Positions 1 to 12,095 of a DNA stretch of 64,000 nt are shown one piece after another. Numbering within the stretch: position 1 is the first letter of the stretch; every line of letters starts with the position of its first letter. The stretch is taken from positions 2,932,501 to 2,996,500 of the forward strand of contig NC_083587.1 in NCBI RefSeq assembly GCF_027579695.1, given 5' to 3'. A program made the position numbers and the translations under genes. Under the pieces are notes generated by a model, which saw nothing but the letters and a program-made list of their open reading frames with translations, had not been told where the DNA came from and made no database searches. This DNA is from Neoarius graeffei (Eukaryota; Chordata; Actinopteri; Siluriformes; Ariidae).

Positions 1-188
1 ATACAATCTTGGGCATATATTATGTTATGCAAGTTATTGTTTTAATGAGAATTCAACGTTGTAGACGCCGCAGTTTGGGGAGAGAATTTTAGGGGAAGCT
101 CATCTTCCCTTGTTGTCTCTGAGAAATCGCCCCTGCCTGGTAGTCACTTCTCTTTTTTCTCTTCTTCCTTTGCTTTTCGCAGGCAGAT

Positions 189-262
189 CAAAATAAAAGC
201 TCGCGAGAAGCGCAAACAAGACAAGAACGTCGTGTTTGCGCTTCTCGCGAGCTTTTATTTTG
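189..262. repeat. 30-bp inverted repeat (hairpin)
   Basis: Two perfectly complementary arms, 189-218 and 233-262, enclose a 14-base loop. The arms are AT-rich outside and contain the core CTCGCGAG inside. The hairpin lies about 110 bases upstream of the CCDC106-like start codon. It could be a hairpin in the promoter or 5' leader, or a mobile-element scar; the sequence does not decide which. Confidence 0.9.
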
Positions 263-370
263 CAGACAGACGGTAAAACCGACACTTCCAGTTTAACCTA
301 ACGACTGAGCCAACTTCTAGACATTCTCTGGCCTTACGTTGAGCATCAACATTCTGGTCCCGCATGCGAA

Positions 371-2255
371 ATGGAGGGAAAGGAAGAAACATCTTCATCC
401 TCCAGGAAAATGCAAACCCGTTCTGGACCTCTAAAAGATAATGCTGGCAAGAGGGGCCGTTGTGATACAGAGTATGACTCTTCTGGTAAGTTTTAACTGC
501 AGCTAACTAGTTTGTGTACATCCAAACATGCAGAGCAGTAGATATGCTAGTTAGCCAAAGCTAGCTAGGCTATATGGAAGTAATAGCTTTTCTCTTTATG
601 TAAATAATATAGCTTCTCTCTTTTCTCTGATATGTTTTTTATGCTGCTGTTTACATTTTAATCAACAGCATGGTGATTTGAATCAAATACGACGGCTGTT
701 ATTTGTAACAAAAAGTACCACATGGAAATTAGAATTGGAAGTCTTAGATTGCCACTGTATAGTCTGGATTAGAATACACCCTCCTGTAAGGCATAATCCG
801 TGACTAGTATTAAGTTTTAATTTATGTTTTTGTTATTTCTGTCAGGTACTGTGCAAATGGCCCCCACTGCCAAACTCCAGAAGCACAAACATGACCTGGA
901 GCTGGCTAAAATGAAAATAACTTGTCAGGAAGACTTGATCAAAGAGCTAACCAAGGAGATAGACTTTTTAAAAGACCAGCTGTCTCAGAGTAAGTCAGTG
1001 GTGTTCACCAATATGTTGAGTATTACGCTAATTTATTTTATTGCTCAAATCATGGCATTTTGTTTTTTAGTTGATTTTTTTCTTAACTGATTTTTTCATA
1101 CATGTGAATGAATGTATGCACTCCCTTTAATTTTTATGTTTTTAGTCTTTACTTTGTCCTATTTAACCTGTGACAATTACATAACGACTCTCATGCTGCT
1201 ATACAGTGCTGAGTCCAGTACATCTCATCTCATTTAAGTGTAACTAAATATGTACATTTTGTGTCTTAAACAACAGATACCTTCCTGTTATAATAGTTCA
1301 GTTGTACACAATCTATTTCCAAACAGTTGAACCTGTCTCCTAACAATATATTGTGATCAATATTTCATTGTGTTGTCTTCATACAGTATCAAGAAATGTG
1401 AGAAACCCATCCCCTGAAGCATCCACATCACATGCTAATTTTTCTGCATCTTCTAAGTCAAGCTCAGAGTCTACCGACCCATCCACAGACACTTCAGACT
1501 CATCAGTCTCCTCAAGTTCCTCTACTTCTGATGATAGGAAGAAGAGGAAGAGGAAGAAGAAGAACACAAAGAAGAAGGGGAAGAAAGGAACAAGGGAAAG
1601 ACAAAGCAAATGGAGCAGTATTTTAAGAGGTAATTTTATTCATGTAAATAAAACTAAGATTTAGAAGATACAGTAGTTACTGGCTATTTATTTTTTTGTT
1701 GTGTGATTTAATGTTATCTGTTCCAATGATGATGAGTGAACTTGCAGGTAAAGGTGAAGTAACACTATGAAGTCCAACTACGTATGCGCAAGAAAGCTGG
1801 TACACTGTTTTGCCTGTTAGAAATGCTGTTAGTTTGTGTTACGTAGTAAACTTCATGAATGGTTTAAGGTTATTGAATGGAAGATCCTTTATGTCACAGA
1901 GACTAATATCTACTCTCTTTCTTCTTTCTCATGAGCTCGTGGACCAGATGAGGTAATTGCACGTTACTGGAAGGTGTTGAAGGCCTATAAGAAGAAGAAG
2001 AGCATCACTGCTGCTTGCAAAATAGTGGGAGTAGATCGCAACACAATTACACTGAATGCACCAATTGCAGAGCCTTCCATTGCTGCCCCTGAGAAGTTCG
2101 CTGAATTCAAAGAAGAGCATTCCACAAAGCAGAAGCTTGGTGATTTTGCTGGGAAATGTTTGGATGGCATCCGTGACAACCCAGATATTGAGCGTAAAGT
2201 GCAGGCACTTAAGAAGGCAAGGCAACTGTTGCCTGTTGGAAAGGGGGACTTTTGA
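371..2255 (+). CDS. CCDC106-like coiled-coil protein, four exons
   Basis: Proposed exons are 371-485, 846-989, 1387-1629 and 1936-2255, with GT/AG introns. Each junction is phase 1, giving an open frame of 273 codons that ends in TGA. Exon 1 is a short charged N-terminus. Exon 2 is a heptad-rich coiled coil. Exon 3 is a Ser-rich stretch followed by a Lys/Arg tract that looks like a nuclear localisation signal. Exon 4 carries the C-terminal family signature (VDRNTI, then APEKFAEF, then KVQALKKARQLLP). This order matches CCDC106, a nuclear protein reported to bind p53. Teleosts carry many CCDC106-like paralogues, so I do not assign orthology; a mobile-element-borne copy is possible. The start is the first ATG that joins in phase to exon 2. 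No disabling change is visible. Confidence 0.8.
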
Positions 2256-2296
2256 ATTGTTTGATACACATGTGAAACATGTTCATGTTCAGTGAA

Positions 2297-2656
2297 ATTA
2301 AAATCTACCTCAGATTTATGTTCAATTTAAATGTTCAATCACCTGTTTTAGGTGAGTTATGTTTTTGTACATTTTACCTTTTCCTTGTGCATGATGAACC
2401 TTTAATTTTTTCTTGAATCGGCTTTGAAAGATTTACCCCCACAGTGTTGCCTTAAATGACTGACCTATTATGAAAGACTAATCAGCAGTAGCCAAATAGG
2501 ACTGTTCATCATTCATCACCTTATTTCTTTAATTACTCCAATGTCCATCCATTTTGTTGTGCAAGGCAGGTAGTTTTGTTGGTGTGTTGGGGTGAAAAGA
2601 AGCAATTTTTTTCATTATTATTTTATATTTTTAGGAAAATATGCTATAGCAATAAA
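2297..2656 (+). promoter_or_regulatory. candidate poly(A) signals of the CCDC106-like gene
   Basis: ATTAAA at 2297-2302 lies about 40 bases after the stop codon. AATAAATAAA at 2651-2660 lies about 400 bases after it. Either could direct 3' end formation; the second is the better consensus. Confidence 0.4.
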
Positions 2657-2662
2657 TAAAGA

Positions 2663-3177
2663 CATGTGGCTTCACTGTTGAAAAAATGTTGTCTTAAGCT
2701 ATTTTTCCTTCCATTATACAGTATCAGCCTTGACCACATGTGTTGTTCATTCCAGATGTGGAATTTGTGAAAATCATTATCCATAACTAAATGCATAATA
2801 GAGGATATATTAGACTTATTTTAGTAAAACAATCAAAAAAGTATTCTTAAAGGCATAATAATGCACAATAAAAGATTTATCAGTCTTAATAAGACACTGT
2901 TCCCGCTTTAGATCTGGTACCTGCAAAAAGCACAGTTAACTGTAAACAAGTGCAGAGTTAACTTATAATAGATGAGCAATAAAACATATATTAATATTAA
3001 TAAATCAATCAATAAAGATTAATAAAAGCATGACAAAGATATAATAGTTGGGCTAGTTGAGTCAAAATATATGTTTGTAATGTTATTATGAACAATCATA
3101 AAATACTCACGAGCATGCTATTAATGTTCTTAAGCATTAACAAACAGTTAAGAAGTTTCTTATAAGTTCTTATAGTC
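2663..3177. other. AT-rich intergenic sequence, no gene
   Basis: The sequence is AT-rich with many short TTATAA-type motifs and no coding frame of note. It may be the left part of a decayed nonautonomous DNA transposon that contains the tandem duplication which follows. Confidence 0.5.
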
Positions 3178-3473
3178 TGCTTTTAACTATATTATAATGA
3201 GACTATTAATACATATATAATCTTATTACCACATAATAATGTCAGTAAGCATCTTATATGCACTTATAAGGGCCTTATTAGCTACTAACTATTGATTATT
3301 AACGCTTATTACAAGGACCTTAATATGCTTTTAACTATATTATAATGAGACTATTAATACATATATAATCTTATTACCGCATAATAATGTCAGTAAGCAT
3401 CTTATATGCAGTTATAAGGGCCTTATTAGCTACTAACTATTGATTATTAACGCTTATTACAAGGACCTTAATA
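3178..3473. repeat. two-copy 148-bp tandem duplication
   Basis: Unit one (3178-3325) and unit two (3326-3473) differ at only a few bases. The unit is AT-rich and non-coding. From 3474 the sequence diverges into one resembling the end of a nonautonomous element; about 130 further bases up to 3611 hold nothing I recognise. Confidence 0.85.
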
Positions 3474-4300
3474 TGAAGCATTACCGTGAAGGAGCCCAAT
3501 CTACATCATCGTCCTTGTAAAGATTGCTGGAACTTCCTGATAAATAAAGCAAAAACATATGCATTAGTTTCCAATATGACCACGATTAAATAGCAAACAA
3601 AAACACATCTAAAGTCAAGTTTATTTTTATAGCACTTTTAACAATAGACATTGTCGCAAAGCAGCTTTACAGAAATTTAATGACTTTAAACATGAGCTAA
3701 TTTTATCCCCCAATGAGCAAGCCTGTGGCAATGGTGGGAAGGAAAAATTCAGGCAACATGAAGAAGAAACCTCGAGAGGAACCAGACTCAAAAGCAAACC
3801 CATCCTCATTTGGGTGATAACAGATAGTATAAATAATTTGCTTCTATAACAGTGCCCTATATAGTCACAAAGTGTAACTGTGAAACCAGGAAAATCATTA
3901 TAGTTTTAATATGAAGTCTGTTTTGTTGAAGTTATAAACTGTTCATTGATAGAAACTTGAGTGCAAAACAGGTTGTTAGGTATGCCCACTGTCACCTGAT
4001 GTGTAAGAACAGTATATATTTTGTGCTGAATGCAAGCAGGGACTCCGGCAAAACTATGACAGCATAACTAAAAGGGGAGAGCCAGAAGGTAACACAGATA
4101 TGAGGGCGCCCCGGGACATAAAGCAGCAGCCATTACACCGTCAACAAACTTTGAGTGAGCGAGTGAGTGGGGGACTGACAGCATCCATACATCCCAGTTT
4201 ACCAAAACACTCTGTCTGAGGACCCTCCAGATCTACACCTTTACCTCATAAACAATATTAACAAAAGGCTTGACTAAACAGATATATTTTCAGCCTAGAC

Positions 4301-5146
4301 TTAAACACTGGGACTGGATCTGAGTCCCGAACACCTACTTGGAAGGCTGTTCCATAACTGTGGGGCTTTGGAAGAAAAGGCTCTGCTCCCTGATGTAGCC
4401 TTCACTACATGAGGTATCAGCAAATAGCCTGCACCTTTTGATCTCAGTAGGCATACTGGGTTATAAAGGACCAGAAGTTTGCTCAGGTACTGTGATGCAA
4501 GACCATTCAGTTCATTAAAGGTCAATAGTAGTATTTTATAAACAATACGGAATTTGATTGGCAGCCAATGCAGTGTGGATAAGACAGGGGTGATGTGGTC
4601 ATATTTTCTAGTTCTATTAAGGACTCTTGCTGCTGCATTTTGAACAAACTGGAGCTTGTTTATGCATTTATTGGAGCATCCAGACAGTAAGGCATTACAG
4701 TACAATAATCCAACAAAAACATGAACTCGTTTTTCTGCATCATGTAGTGACATTATATTTCTTATCTTAGCAATATTTCTGAGATGAAGGAAAGCTATCT
4801 GGGTAATGTTATCGATATGAGTTTCAAATGATAGACTGGAGTCAGTGACCACATAGGGTCTTTTACTGTTGCACATGAAGAAACAGAAAGGCCATCGAGA
4901 GTTACTGTGATGATCAGAAAACCTACTTCTAGCTGCATGTGGTCCTAGTACAAGAACTTCTGTCTTGTCAGAATTAAGCAGAAGGAAGTTAATAAACATC
5001 CAGTGTTGAATGTCCTTTACACATTCCTCAGTTCGATTAAGCTGGTATGTCTCATCTGGTTTTGCAGAAACATACAACTGTGTGTCATCAGCAGAATAGT
5101 GGAAACTCACACCTTGCTTATGGATAATCTCACCCAGAGGTAACAT
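4301..5146 (-). pseudogene. LINE RT C-terminal portion
   Basis: An open stretch of 281 codons covers the last RT subdomains and the C-terminal region. The YSADDTQLYVS box holds the two catalytic aspartates. The C-terminal block with LQFVQNAAARVLNRTRK and LHWLPI is typical of fish CR1/L2-type LINEs. The rest of the pol frame lies beyond the inserted DNA transposon, so this is a fragment of a disrupted gene. Confidence 0.85.
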
Positions 5147-5260
5147 ATATAAAGAAAACTGCAGTGGGCCTAAGACAGAACCTTGTGGAACACCAAACTT
5201 TACCTCTGTATGTCTGGAAATATCACCATTTACATCAACAACCTGAAAGTGATCAGTTAA

Positions 5261-6164
5261 CCCTCATCCTACCATGCTATTTTACACCTTAATCTTACCA
5301 TGTGGGGTCCGTTTGGACCCCAATACTTTTCTTTAAAATTAAAGCTTATAAAGACAAAATCACTAGATAAGTTTTGTTCAGAACATCTTGTATTAATAAC
5401 AGCAATACACTAAAGGGCCCAAGGCATAATGAACACACTTAACCTTCATCCTACCAGCCAATTTTACATACACAAACTACCAGGCGGGGTCCGTATGGAC
5501 CCCAGGAGGGAATACCTTGAAATCAATGCAGTAAGAACCAATTCAATGCAGCAAACAGACATAACTTTATTGAAGAACAAAATCCACTATGGCTGAATAT
5601 CAATGATGTATTATAAATGCAATAACATTGCAATAATATTGCAATAACTAGCATACATGTAGCAAATTACAGCGCCACAAAAAAAAATTGGCATTATATA
5701 CATGATTTTTGCAGCTCATGCAGCTGTAAAACATTCTGGATTACAACTTAGGTCTTTTCTTACAGAATTTAAAACAAAAAAGTAATTATAAAATAATTTA
5801 GGGCTTTTGTTTTGCAGCCTGTGCTTATTGCAGCAGTGGGGTCCACACGGACCCCAAGAAGGAATGCCTTGGTAGTTTCATTATAGAACATAAAATAAAT
5901 AAAAGAAGTTAACTTTCAGTGTGCTATTCAATTATAAAATGAGAGACAGATAAACTTTACTCTGGGGTCCGGTTGGACCCCAGTAACAAATTAATTATAC
6001 CTTCACAATGCAAAAAGCTGATCTTCCGGTGCTTTGGTGTTTTAATTAAGACATAAATTCTGACAAATTCATAAAACGGTGAGGCAGTATGTCACATATT
6101 TTTAAAATGGCAAAGAAACATATAGGTGCGGGGTCCAGATGGACCCCACTTGGTAGGATGAAGG
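5261..6164. mobile_element. nonautonomous piggyBac-like (TTAA) element
   Basis: Direct TTAA duplications (5257-5260 and 6165-6168) flank a segment beginning CCCTCATCCTACC and ending in the complementary GGTAGGATGAAGG. A second TTAA at 5439-5442 is followed by CCTTCATCCTACC, a perfect complement of the right end, so two related copies may be nested or left ends duplicated. No transposase is encoded. TTAA target use and the terminal bases fit the piggyBac superfamily. Five GGGGTCC...GGACCCC near-palindromes lie inside. Confidence 0.75.
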
Positions 6165-8753
6165 TTAAATAAGACCTGAGCCAGAGAGGGCCATTCCCTT
6201 AACTCCCAGAACATTTTCTAGTCTATCCAGGAGAATGGAATGATCAATGGTGTCAAAGGATGCACTAAGATCAAGCTATACAAGCAGTGAGACAGCCCTG
6301 ATCAGATGCCAACAGTAGGTCATTTACTACTTTAACCAGTGCTGTCTCTGTGCTATGATGAGGTCTAAATCCTGACTGATACATTTCATGGATGTTATTC
6401 ACATATACATATGAGCATAACTGCTGTGCCACAGCTTTTTTGAGGATCTTGGAGATAAAGGGGAGGTTTTATATTGGCTGATAATTGGACAGCTGACAGG
6501 GGTCGAGGTCAGCTTTTTTAATCAGTCAGTTTGATAACTGCTAGTTTAAAGGATTTGGGTACATAGCCAATTCTAAGGGAAGAATTTATTGTTTTAAGAA
6601 GCAGTTCAATTACTTCTGGTATTATCTGTTTGAAGTTATGTAGGTAAGGGATCTAGTATACAAGTTGAGGATTTTGATGTGGAGATTAATGGAATTAGTT
6701 CGATTTCTCTAAGGAGAGTAAAACATTCTAATTGCTGATCTGATACAGTTATATTGTTAACTACAGGGTTACTTAAATTGTCACTTAAATTGTCTGGCCT
6801 TGAATTAGTAGTTTGAATTTTTTGTCGGATATTTTCAATGTTGTCATTTGAAAAATTTCATGAAGTTACTGCTACTACATATTGCAGGTGTGCATGTGTC
6901 TATAGTGGTCTTTTTCCTGGTTAATTTTGCTACAGTATTAAATGGGAATCTAGGATTATTTTTGTTATCCTCTATTAGGGGGGAGAAATATGTTGATCTA
7001 GCAGCACTAAGAGCTTTTCTATACTTCAGGAGAAATTTGAATGCTACTCCTTCTAAGCTAATTTGAATGCTACTAATTTTGTTTGATGTCATTTACGTTC
7101 CAATTTTCAAGTGGTCTGTTTTAAAGTGCAAGTGTAATTAGCACCAGGGCACTAATTTTTTCTAATAATTTTCCTTTTAAGTGGAGCTACATTATCTAAC
7201 ATATAGCAGAACATTACTCTAAGCATTCAGTTGCCTGATCAAGTTCTGTGGGGGCTGACAGTGATCCAGTCAAAGTTGGTAACTCTGGGAGATTATTTAT
7301 GTTTAATACAGTAGCATGGTGAGGCGCATATATTATTGTTCAGACATATTTTGAATAAGATGAGATAATGATCTGATATAACTTCAGACTGTGGAAGTAT
7401 GACTATATTTTCTATATTTAACCTGAATGTTAGTATTAGATCAAGAGTGTGACCACCATTGTGGGTAGGTCCTATGACATTCTGATTAACCCCTACTGAA
7501 TCTAAAATGGACACGAATGCTGTTTTCAAAGGGTCTTCTGGGTTATCAAAGTGAATATTAAAATCTCCAATAACAAAACATTTGTCTAAGGAAATGACCA
7601 GGTTTGCGATAAAATCCACAAATTTAGAAAGAAACTCAGAATATGGCCCCAGGGGCCTGTAAATAATGAGTAACAGAATTGACAGGGTGGACTTATTTTT
7701 TGAGACTACATACATTATATTCGTAGGAAGAACTTCAAATGTATTAAATTTATTGCCAGATTTTTGTGTTATGCCTAGATAATCATTATAACCATGATGC
7801 CTCCTCCTCCTCTGCCAGTTTGAGGAGGCTGGTGTGTATAACTGTATCCAGGAGGACTAACTTCATTTAATGCTATATATTCATTTGGCTTAATCCATGT
7901 TTCTGTTAAACACAGTACATTAAACTCCTGATCAGTAATAAGTTCATTAACCATTAGCGCTTTAGATGTAAGAGAGCTAATATTTAATAGCCCTACCTTG
8001 AAATCAAAGGTGCTGGCAGTGGCTGTACAGTCAGTATGATCTAATTTTATATTGATTAGGTTACTAGAACAAACTCTGAGTATTTCTACTCTTTTGAATA
8101 GTTCGGGGAACAGACACAGTCTCATTGTAGTGGACCCTGAGTGACGACTCTGTGCAGCTAGCAGACAGTTGGTTTAACCTGTTTGTCTGCTCCCTGGCCT
8201 TGGCTCTGGATTGTCAGAAGTTAACTAGCCCTGTTCTGAGATGATGAGCTATGCTGCAAGAAATGAGAGCAGCACCTTCCCGAGTGGGATAGATACTGTC
8301 CCGCCCTAACAGGCCAAAAATGCCCTCAAAATTATCTATAAAGTCCACACTGTTTTCAGAGCACCACTTGGACAACCAGCAGTTCAGCAACCATAACCTG
8401 CTGTAAGCTACATCGCCGCACCACATGGGGCCAAAGCATACTACAGAATCGGACATCACTTTTGTTAATTTAAACACCTCTACAAAGTTATTCTTAGTAA
8501 CCTCATACTGACGAAGGCATATATCATTAGCTCCTACATGGATAACTATCTTTGAGAACCTGTGCTTGCCTTGTGTTTGACAACTTGTTCAGTGATGATT
8601 AGGATGCTTTAATATGGATTACCCTGTTTGGTTTGGTTAAAACAGGCCCTGGTGTGTTTGCTTGTTTAGTGCGGTTTGTTATGGCTGGCACGAAATCTGT
8701 CAATCAGTCCCTGGTGTGCAGGGCTGTTCTGTTGAAATGCATGAGATTTGTTA

Positions 8754-9122
8754 TCATCTCATCTCATTATCTCTAGCCGCTTTATCCTGTTCTACAGGGT
8801 CGCAGGCAAGCTGGAGCCTATCCCAGCTAACTACGGGTGAAAGGCGGGGTACACCCTGGACAAGTCGCCAGGTCATCACAGGGCTGACACATAGACACAG
8901 ACACACATTCACATTCACACCTATGGTCAATTTAGAGTCACCAGTTAACCTAACCTGCATGTCTTTGGACTGTGGGGGAAACCGGAGCACCCGGAGGAAA
9001 CCCACGCAGACACGGGGAGAACATGCAAACTCCACACAGAAAGGCCTTCGCTGGCCACGGGGCTCGAACCCGGACCTTCTTGCTGTGAGGCGACAGCGCT
9101 AACCACTACACCACCATGCTGC
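8754..9122 (-). mobile_element. tRNA-derived SINE, near full length
   Basis: On the minus strand this starts with a tRNA-like head holding the A box and the B box (GGTTCGAGCCC). A conserved central body contains GACATGCAGG, and the 3' tail is rich in ATGAGATGAG. This fits the mermaid-type fish SINE. It is the first of several copies here. About 170 bases to its left (8585-8753) hold nothing I recognise. Confidence 0.9.
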
Positions 9123-9174
9123 TCACTGTGACAAAGTATTACAATTATTGTTACAAATATTGCATTTTATCTCA

Positions 9175-9307
9175 CCTCATCTCATCTCATTATCTCTAGC
9201 CGCTTTATCCTTCTACAGGGTCGCAGGCAAGCTGGAGCCTATCCCAACTGACTACAGGCAAAAGGCGGGGTACACCCTGGACAAGTCACCAGGTCATCAC
9301 AGGGCTG
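9175..9307 (-). mobile_element. truncated copy of the same SINE (3' part)
   Basis: This is the 3' third of the SINE at 8754-9122 (tail ATGAGATGAG and the CCCCGCCTTT block). It is 5'-truncated at 9307. Confidence 0.85.
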
Positions 9308-9589
9308 TGCATTTTATGTAATACATAAAATACAGGAACATACAAATTACAGAGCATACAACATATTACATTGTTACATTTAAAGGGGAGAATTATGGTA
9401 CAGGTTGTCGAGCAATGACCCCTGACATCTTGATTAGGACAGACACTCATGTTGCAGTCTAGTACCAAGATTTGGCCAATTGCTCCCAGCTGCGACCAAG
9501 ATGTGACCAACCAGAGAGCCTTCCTCTTCAAAGAATGGCCGTTTACTTTTAGGTCATAGTTTCGACAGGATTATCTCATGGCTTTTTTT

Positions 9590-10776
9590 GTGTGTGAAAA
9601 TCCCAACATCCTAACCTTGAAATCCTTTGTTGACGACAAGATGGCACCAGGTGCGTGTGGAGTGTCGGCAGCAATTTTGGCTTATGCATTGTTTTTAAAT
9701 GTTTTGGGTTTTAGATTTGAAAATTGTTGTATTGCCGCAACTATTGTGGAAGTGTACTCATTCAAGAGTTTTTGGACAGAGACGGTCAATCCTCAGCGAA
9801 TGCTGAAAAAACTTTTTGGACATAGCAGTGTTGCTCTGATCACCATACAGTCCAGTCTCACTGGTAAGGCAAATGGAGCCTGAGAAATGCGATAAGCTGA
9901 TGCTTTTGGCACCATATTATCCATCTGTCTGTTGCTTTCTGGAGATATCCATCAATGTCCTGGCCCAAACAACTAACACCAGCCAAAGCAGTGATTGTCC
10001 TAACTGTGGAAAGGTGGTGAGAGTTAAGGTGAAAGCAGTTGCTTGTGACTTTTGTGATGTCTTTGTTCACATAAAATTTGCTAAGATCACTTTGAAAACG
10101 TATGATTTGGCCATAAGGAATAAATCTGATATTCCCCTGGTGTGTAATAGGTGCGGTTTGAATGAAACATGTCAGGCAAATCTGATTGATGGTCCAGAGG
10201 AGACAATGCGTTGTTCTGAGGACAGTTTGGATGATACAAGGAATGATTGTGAGGCTGTTTTTAATCAGAAAGGACTTCATTTTATTCATATTAATGCAAG
10301 GAGTTTGCTGCCTAAGCTTGAGGAGATCAGGCACTTCGCGTCTACATCTAAGGCTGCTGTGATTGCTGTGTCAGAGACCTGGCTTGATTGTTCCATTCAA
10401 GATGTTGAAGTCAAGCTTGAGGGTTACTTCATCTACCAGCATGATCATAGCAGAAACAGAGGAGGAGTGTGCCTGTTTATAAGAAATGATTTAACATATC
10501 CGCGGGTCGATCTTCAGGTGGAGGATTTGGAGACAGCATGGGTTGAACTGCTGCTTCGCAAGACGAAGCCCATTATAATTGGTGTTTGCTACAGACCCCC
10601 TAAGGAAACAGATTTTTATGAACTCCTTGAAACTGTCTGTTGTAAGAGTAACGTATGCATGGAGAAAGAATATATCATTATGGGTAACTTTAATACAAAC
10701 CTGTTACTGCCTCTTAGTAGTCTGAAAGAATCCTTCTTAAATTTCTGTAAAATGTCTAGTTTGCAACCGTCAGATA
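9590..10776 (+). mobile_element. 5' part of a PHD/endonuclease LINE
   Basis: An apparent 5' UTR and upstream short frame (about 9590-9870) lead into a coding region with a zinc-binding segment and an AP endonuclease. It is cut off at an isolated gypsy LTR starting at 10779, so no RT is present. Cys-rich (PHD-like) plus AP endonuclease architecture is known in the CR1-like LINE group. Confidence 0.75.
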
Positions 10777-10781
10777 TGTGA
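9873..10781 (+). pseudogene. LINE PHD-like zinc finger + AP endonuclease, truncated
   Basis: The frame is open for 302 codons. Residues of about 42-110 have paired cysteines (CPNCGK, CDFCDVF, CNRCG) resembling a PHD finger. From about residue 135 the endonuclease shows INARSLLPK, SETWLD, RGGVCLFIR, CYRPPK and an IMGNFN block (usually GDFN, here with Asp replaced by Asn). The frame ends where LTR sequence begins, so the last residues are not LINE-derived. The rest of the endonuclease and all of the RT are missing. Confidence 0.8.
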
Positions 10782-11210
10782 GGGAAGCGGATGTAAGTGC
10801 AGAAGTAATCAGTTTAATAAAGTGCAGGGAACAGTGTGCAGATACACACAGGCAAACAATCCAAATCGGCAGGCAAGATCCAAGATGTGAAACAAGCAAA
10901 AGGGTCGGGCGAGACGCATACAGGATATCAACGGCAAAGCGAGAACGGGAATAAGAAACAGGCACAGGAATTAGGAAAACAGGAAATCAAGAACATATTG
11001 TCTGATAGAAAAGCTCAGTAATGCATACAGACGTAGCATAATACTTCGCGATGATCATGCATCAGCACAGTCCTTAAATAAATGCACACACATTTCCTTA
11101 ATTGAGTTCAGGTGTGCATTATTAACAGCGTGCATGCTGGAGTCTGCTCAATGCGCACGCAGCCTGAGGCGTGCCTTCAGGTGCACACTCCACAGCATGC
11201 AGGACTGACA
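10779..11210 (-). mobile_element. isolated gypsy-type LTR
   Basis: On the minus strand the segment begins TGTCAG (at 11210) and ends CCTCA (at 10779), giving TG...CA ends. A purine-rich tract, GGGAGGGGTTTC, directly precedes it on that strand, as expected of a polypurine tract before a 3' LTR. No matching 5-bp target duplication is seen, so it is probably a 3' LTR left by a larger deleted element rather than a clean solo LTR. Confidence 0.7.
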
Positions 11211-11310
11211 GAAACCCCTCCCAAAGAGCTCCCACTGAGAGTGAAAATCCATCATACATGGCTCCGGTGGGGGTTCAGGCTCAGGACAAGACTTGGATTC
11301 CTGACTAGGA

Positions 11311-11790
11311 GTGGGCTTGAGCTCAGGACTTGATTTGGGCTCTAGGCCAGAATCATGCTCAGACTCCGGACTTGACTTGGGTCTTGGACTTGGCTCGGAT
11401 CCAGGACTGAAGGTGAACTCAAGCTCCGAGCTGGATTTGAGCTCTGGAGATGAGTTGAGCTTTGGGCTGGACTCTGGCTCCAGCTCAGGAGATGACTCAG
11501 GCTTGAGCTCTGGATTTGGCTTGGACTCAGGGCTGGGCTTGAGCTCTAGAGACTACTTGAGCTCTGGTGATGACCTGAGCTCTGGGCTGGACTCTAGCTT
11601 TAGTTCAGGAGATGACTCAGGCTTGAGCTCTGGATCTGGCTTGGACTCAGGGCTTGACTTGAGCTCTGGGTTGGACTCTGGAGACAGTTCAGGAGATGAC
11701 TCAAGTTGGAGTTCTGGAACTGGCTTGGACACAGGGCTGGAATTGTGCTCGAGCTCCGAAGATGACTTGGGTTCTGTGGATGACAAAGCA
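11311..11790. repeat. degenerate short-period repeat (GAGCTCTGG-rich)
   Basis: Imperfect repeats built around GAGCTCTGG, GACTTGG and CAGGAGATGACTC occur in blocks of roughly 30-45 bases. Two strands stay open by chance of the repeat (Ser/Gly/Asp-rich on plus, Pro/Glu/Ser-rich on minus). It directly adjoins the polypurine tract of the gypsy LTR, so it may be the 3' end of that element's internal region. I do not call it a gene. Confidence 0.7.
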
Positions 11791-12095
11791 TATATGCAGA
11801 ATCACAGCTTCACTTTTTATTTATAAATGCCTGAAACCTCAAGAATGACATAGGAATAGTTTTTAACTAATGTGTAATGGTCAAACAACCATTTTGTTTT
11901 TTTAAGCATTAACAATAAATCTAATATAGTGATTTTTATGATTAAAGTGATTCATATAGGTAGCCATCTGAGTGAATGACCTTGAGATCCGTGACGTCAC
12001 ATAAGGAAGTCGATCGGTCTCATCACCATTTCCGCTATACTAAAACACAGAACTGACTGCAACTCCGATCCTCCATTTTGAGCTAATTTATCGCC

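Larger units (their letters stand above)
3612..8580 (-). mobile_element. degenerate CR1/L2-type LINE with SGNH ORF1
   Basis: Read on the minus strand, the element runs from an ORF1 remnant (about 8214-8575) through an AP-type endonuclease (7293-8125 in pieces) and reverse transcriptase (about 7090-4301) to a 3' UTR ending near 3612. The ORF1 piece holds the HVGAND motif of SGNH/GDSL hydrolases, known from ORF1 of CR1-like LINEs. The endonuclease shows LTETWI, IGDFNIHFD, GHTLDLI and SDH motifs. The RT keeps the ADDTQLY catalytic box and a downstream NSDKTEVLVLG block. Several frames are broken, so it is dead. A TTAA-flanked DNA transposon interrupts the RT region (5257-6168); LINE sequence resumes on both sides. 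Confidence 0.85.

Noticed and set aside
1379..1609. Long minus-strand frame opposite exon 3 of the CCDC106-like gene
   Set aside because: It is the complement of a Ser/Lys repeat-rich exon and has no domain.
11311..11826. 171-codon Ser/Gly/Asp-rich plus-strand frame
   Set aside because: Low-complexity repeat; two strands are open, no domain, no splice or start context.
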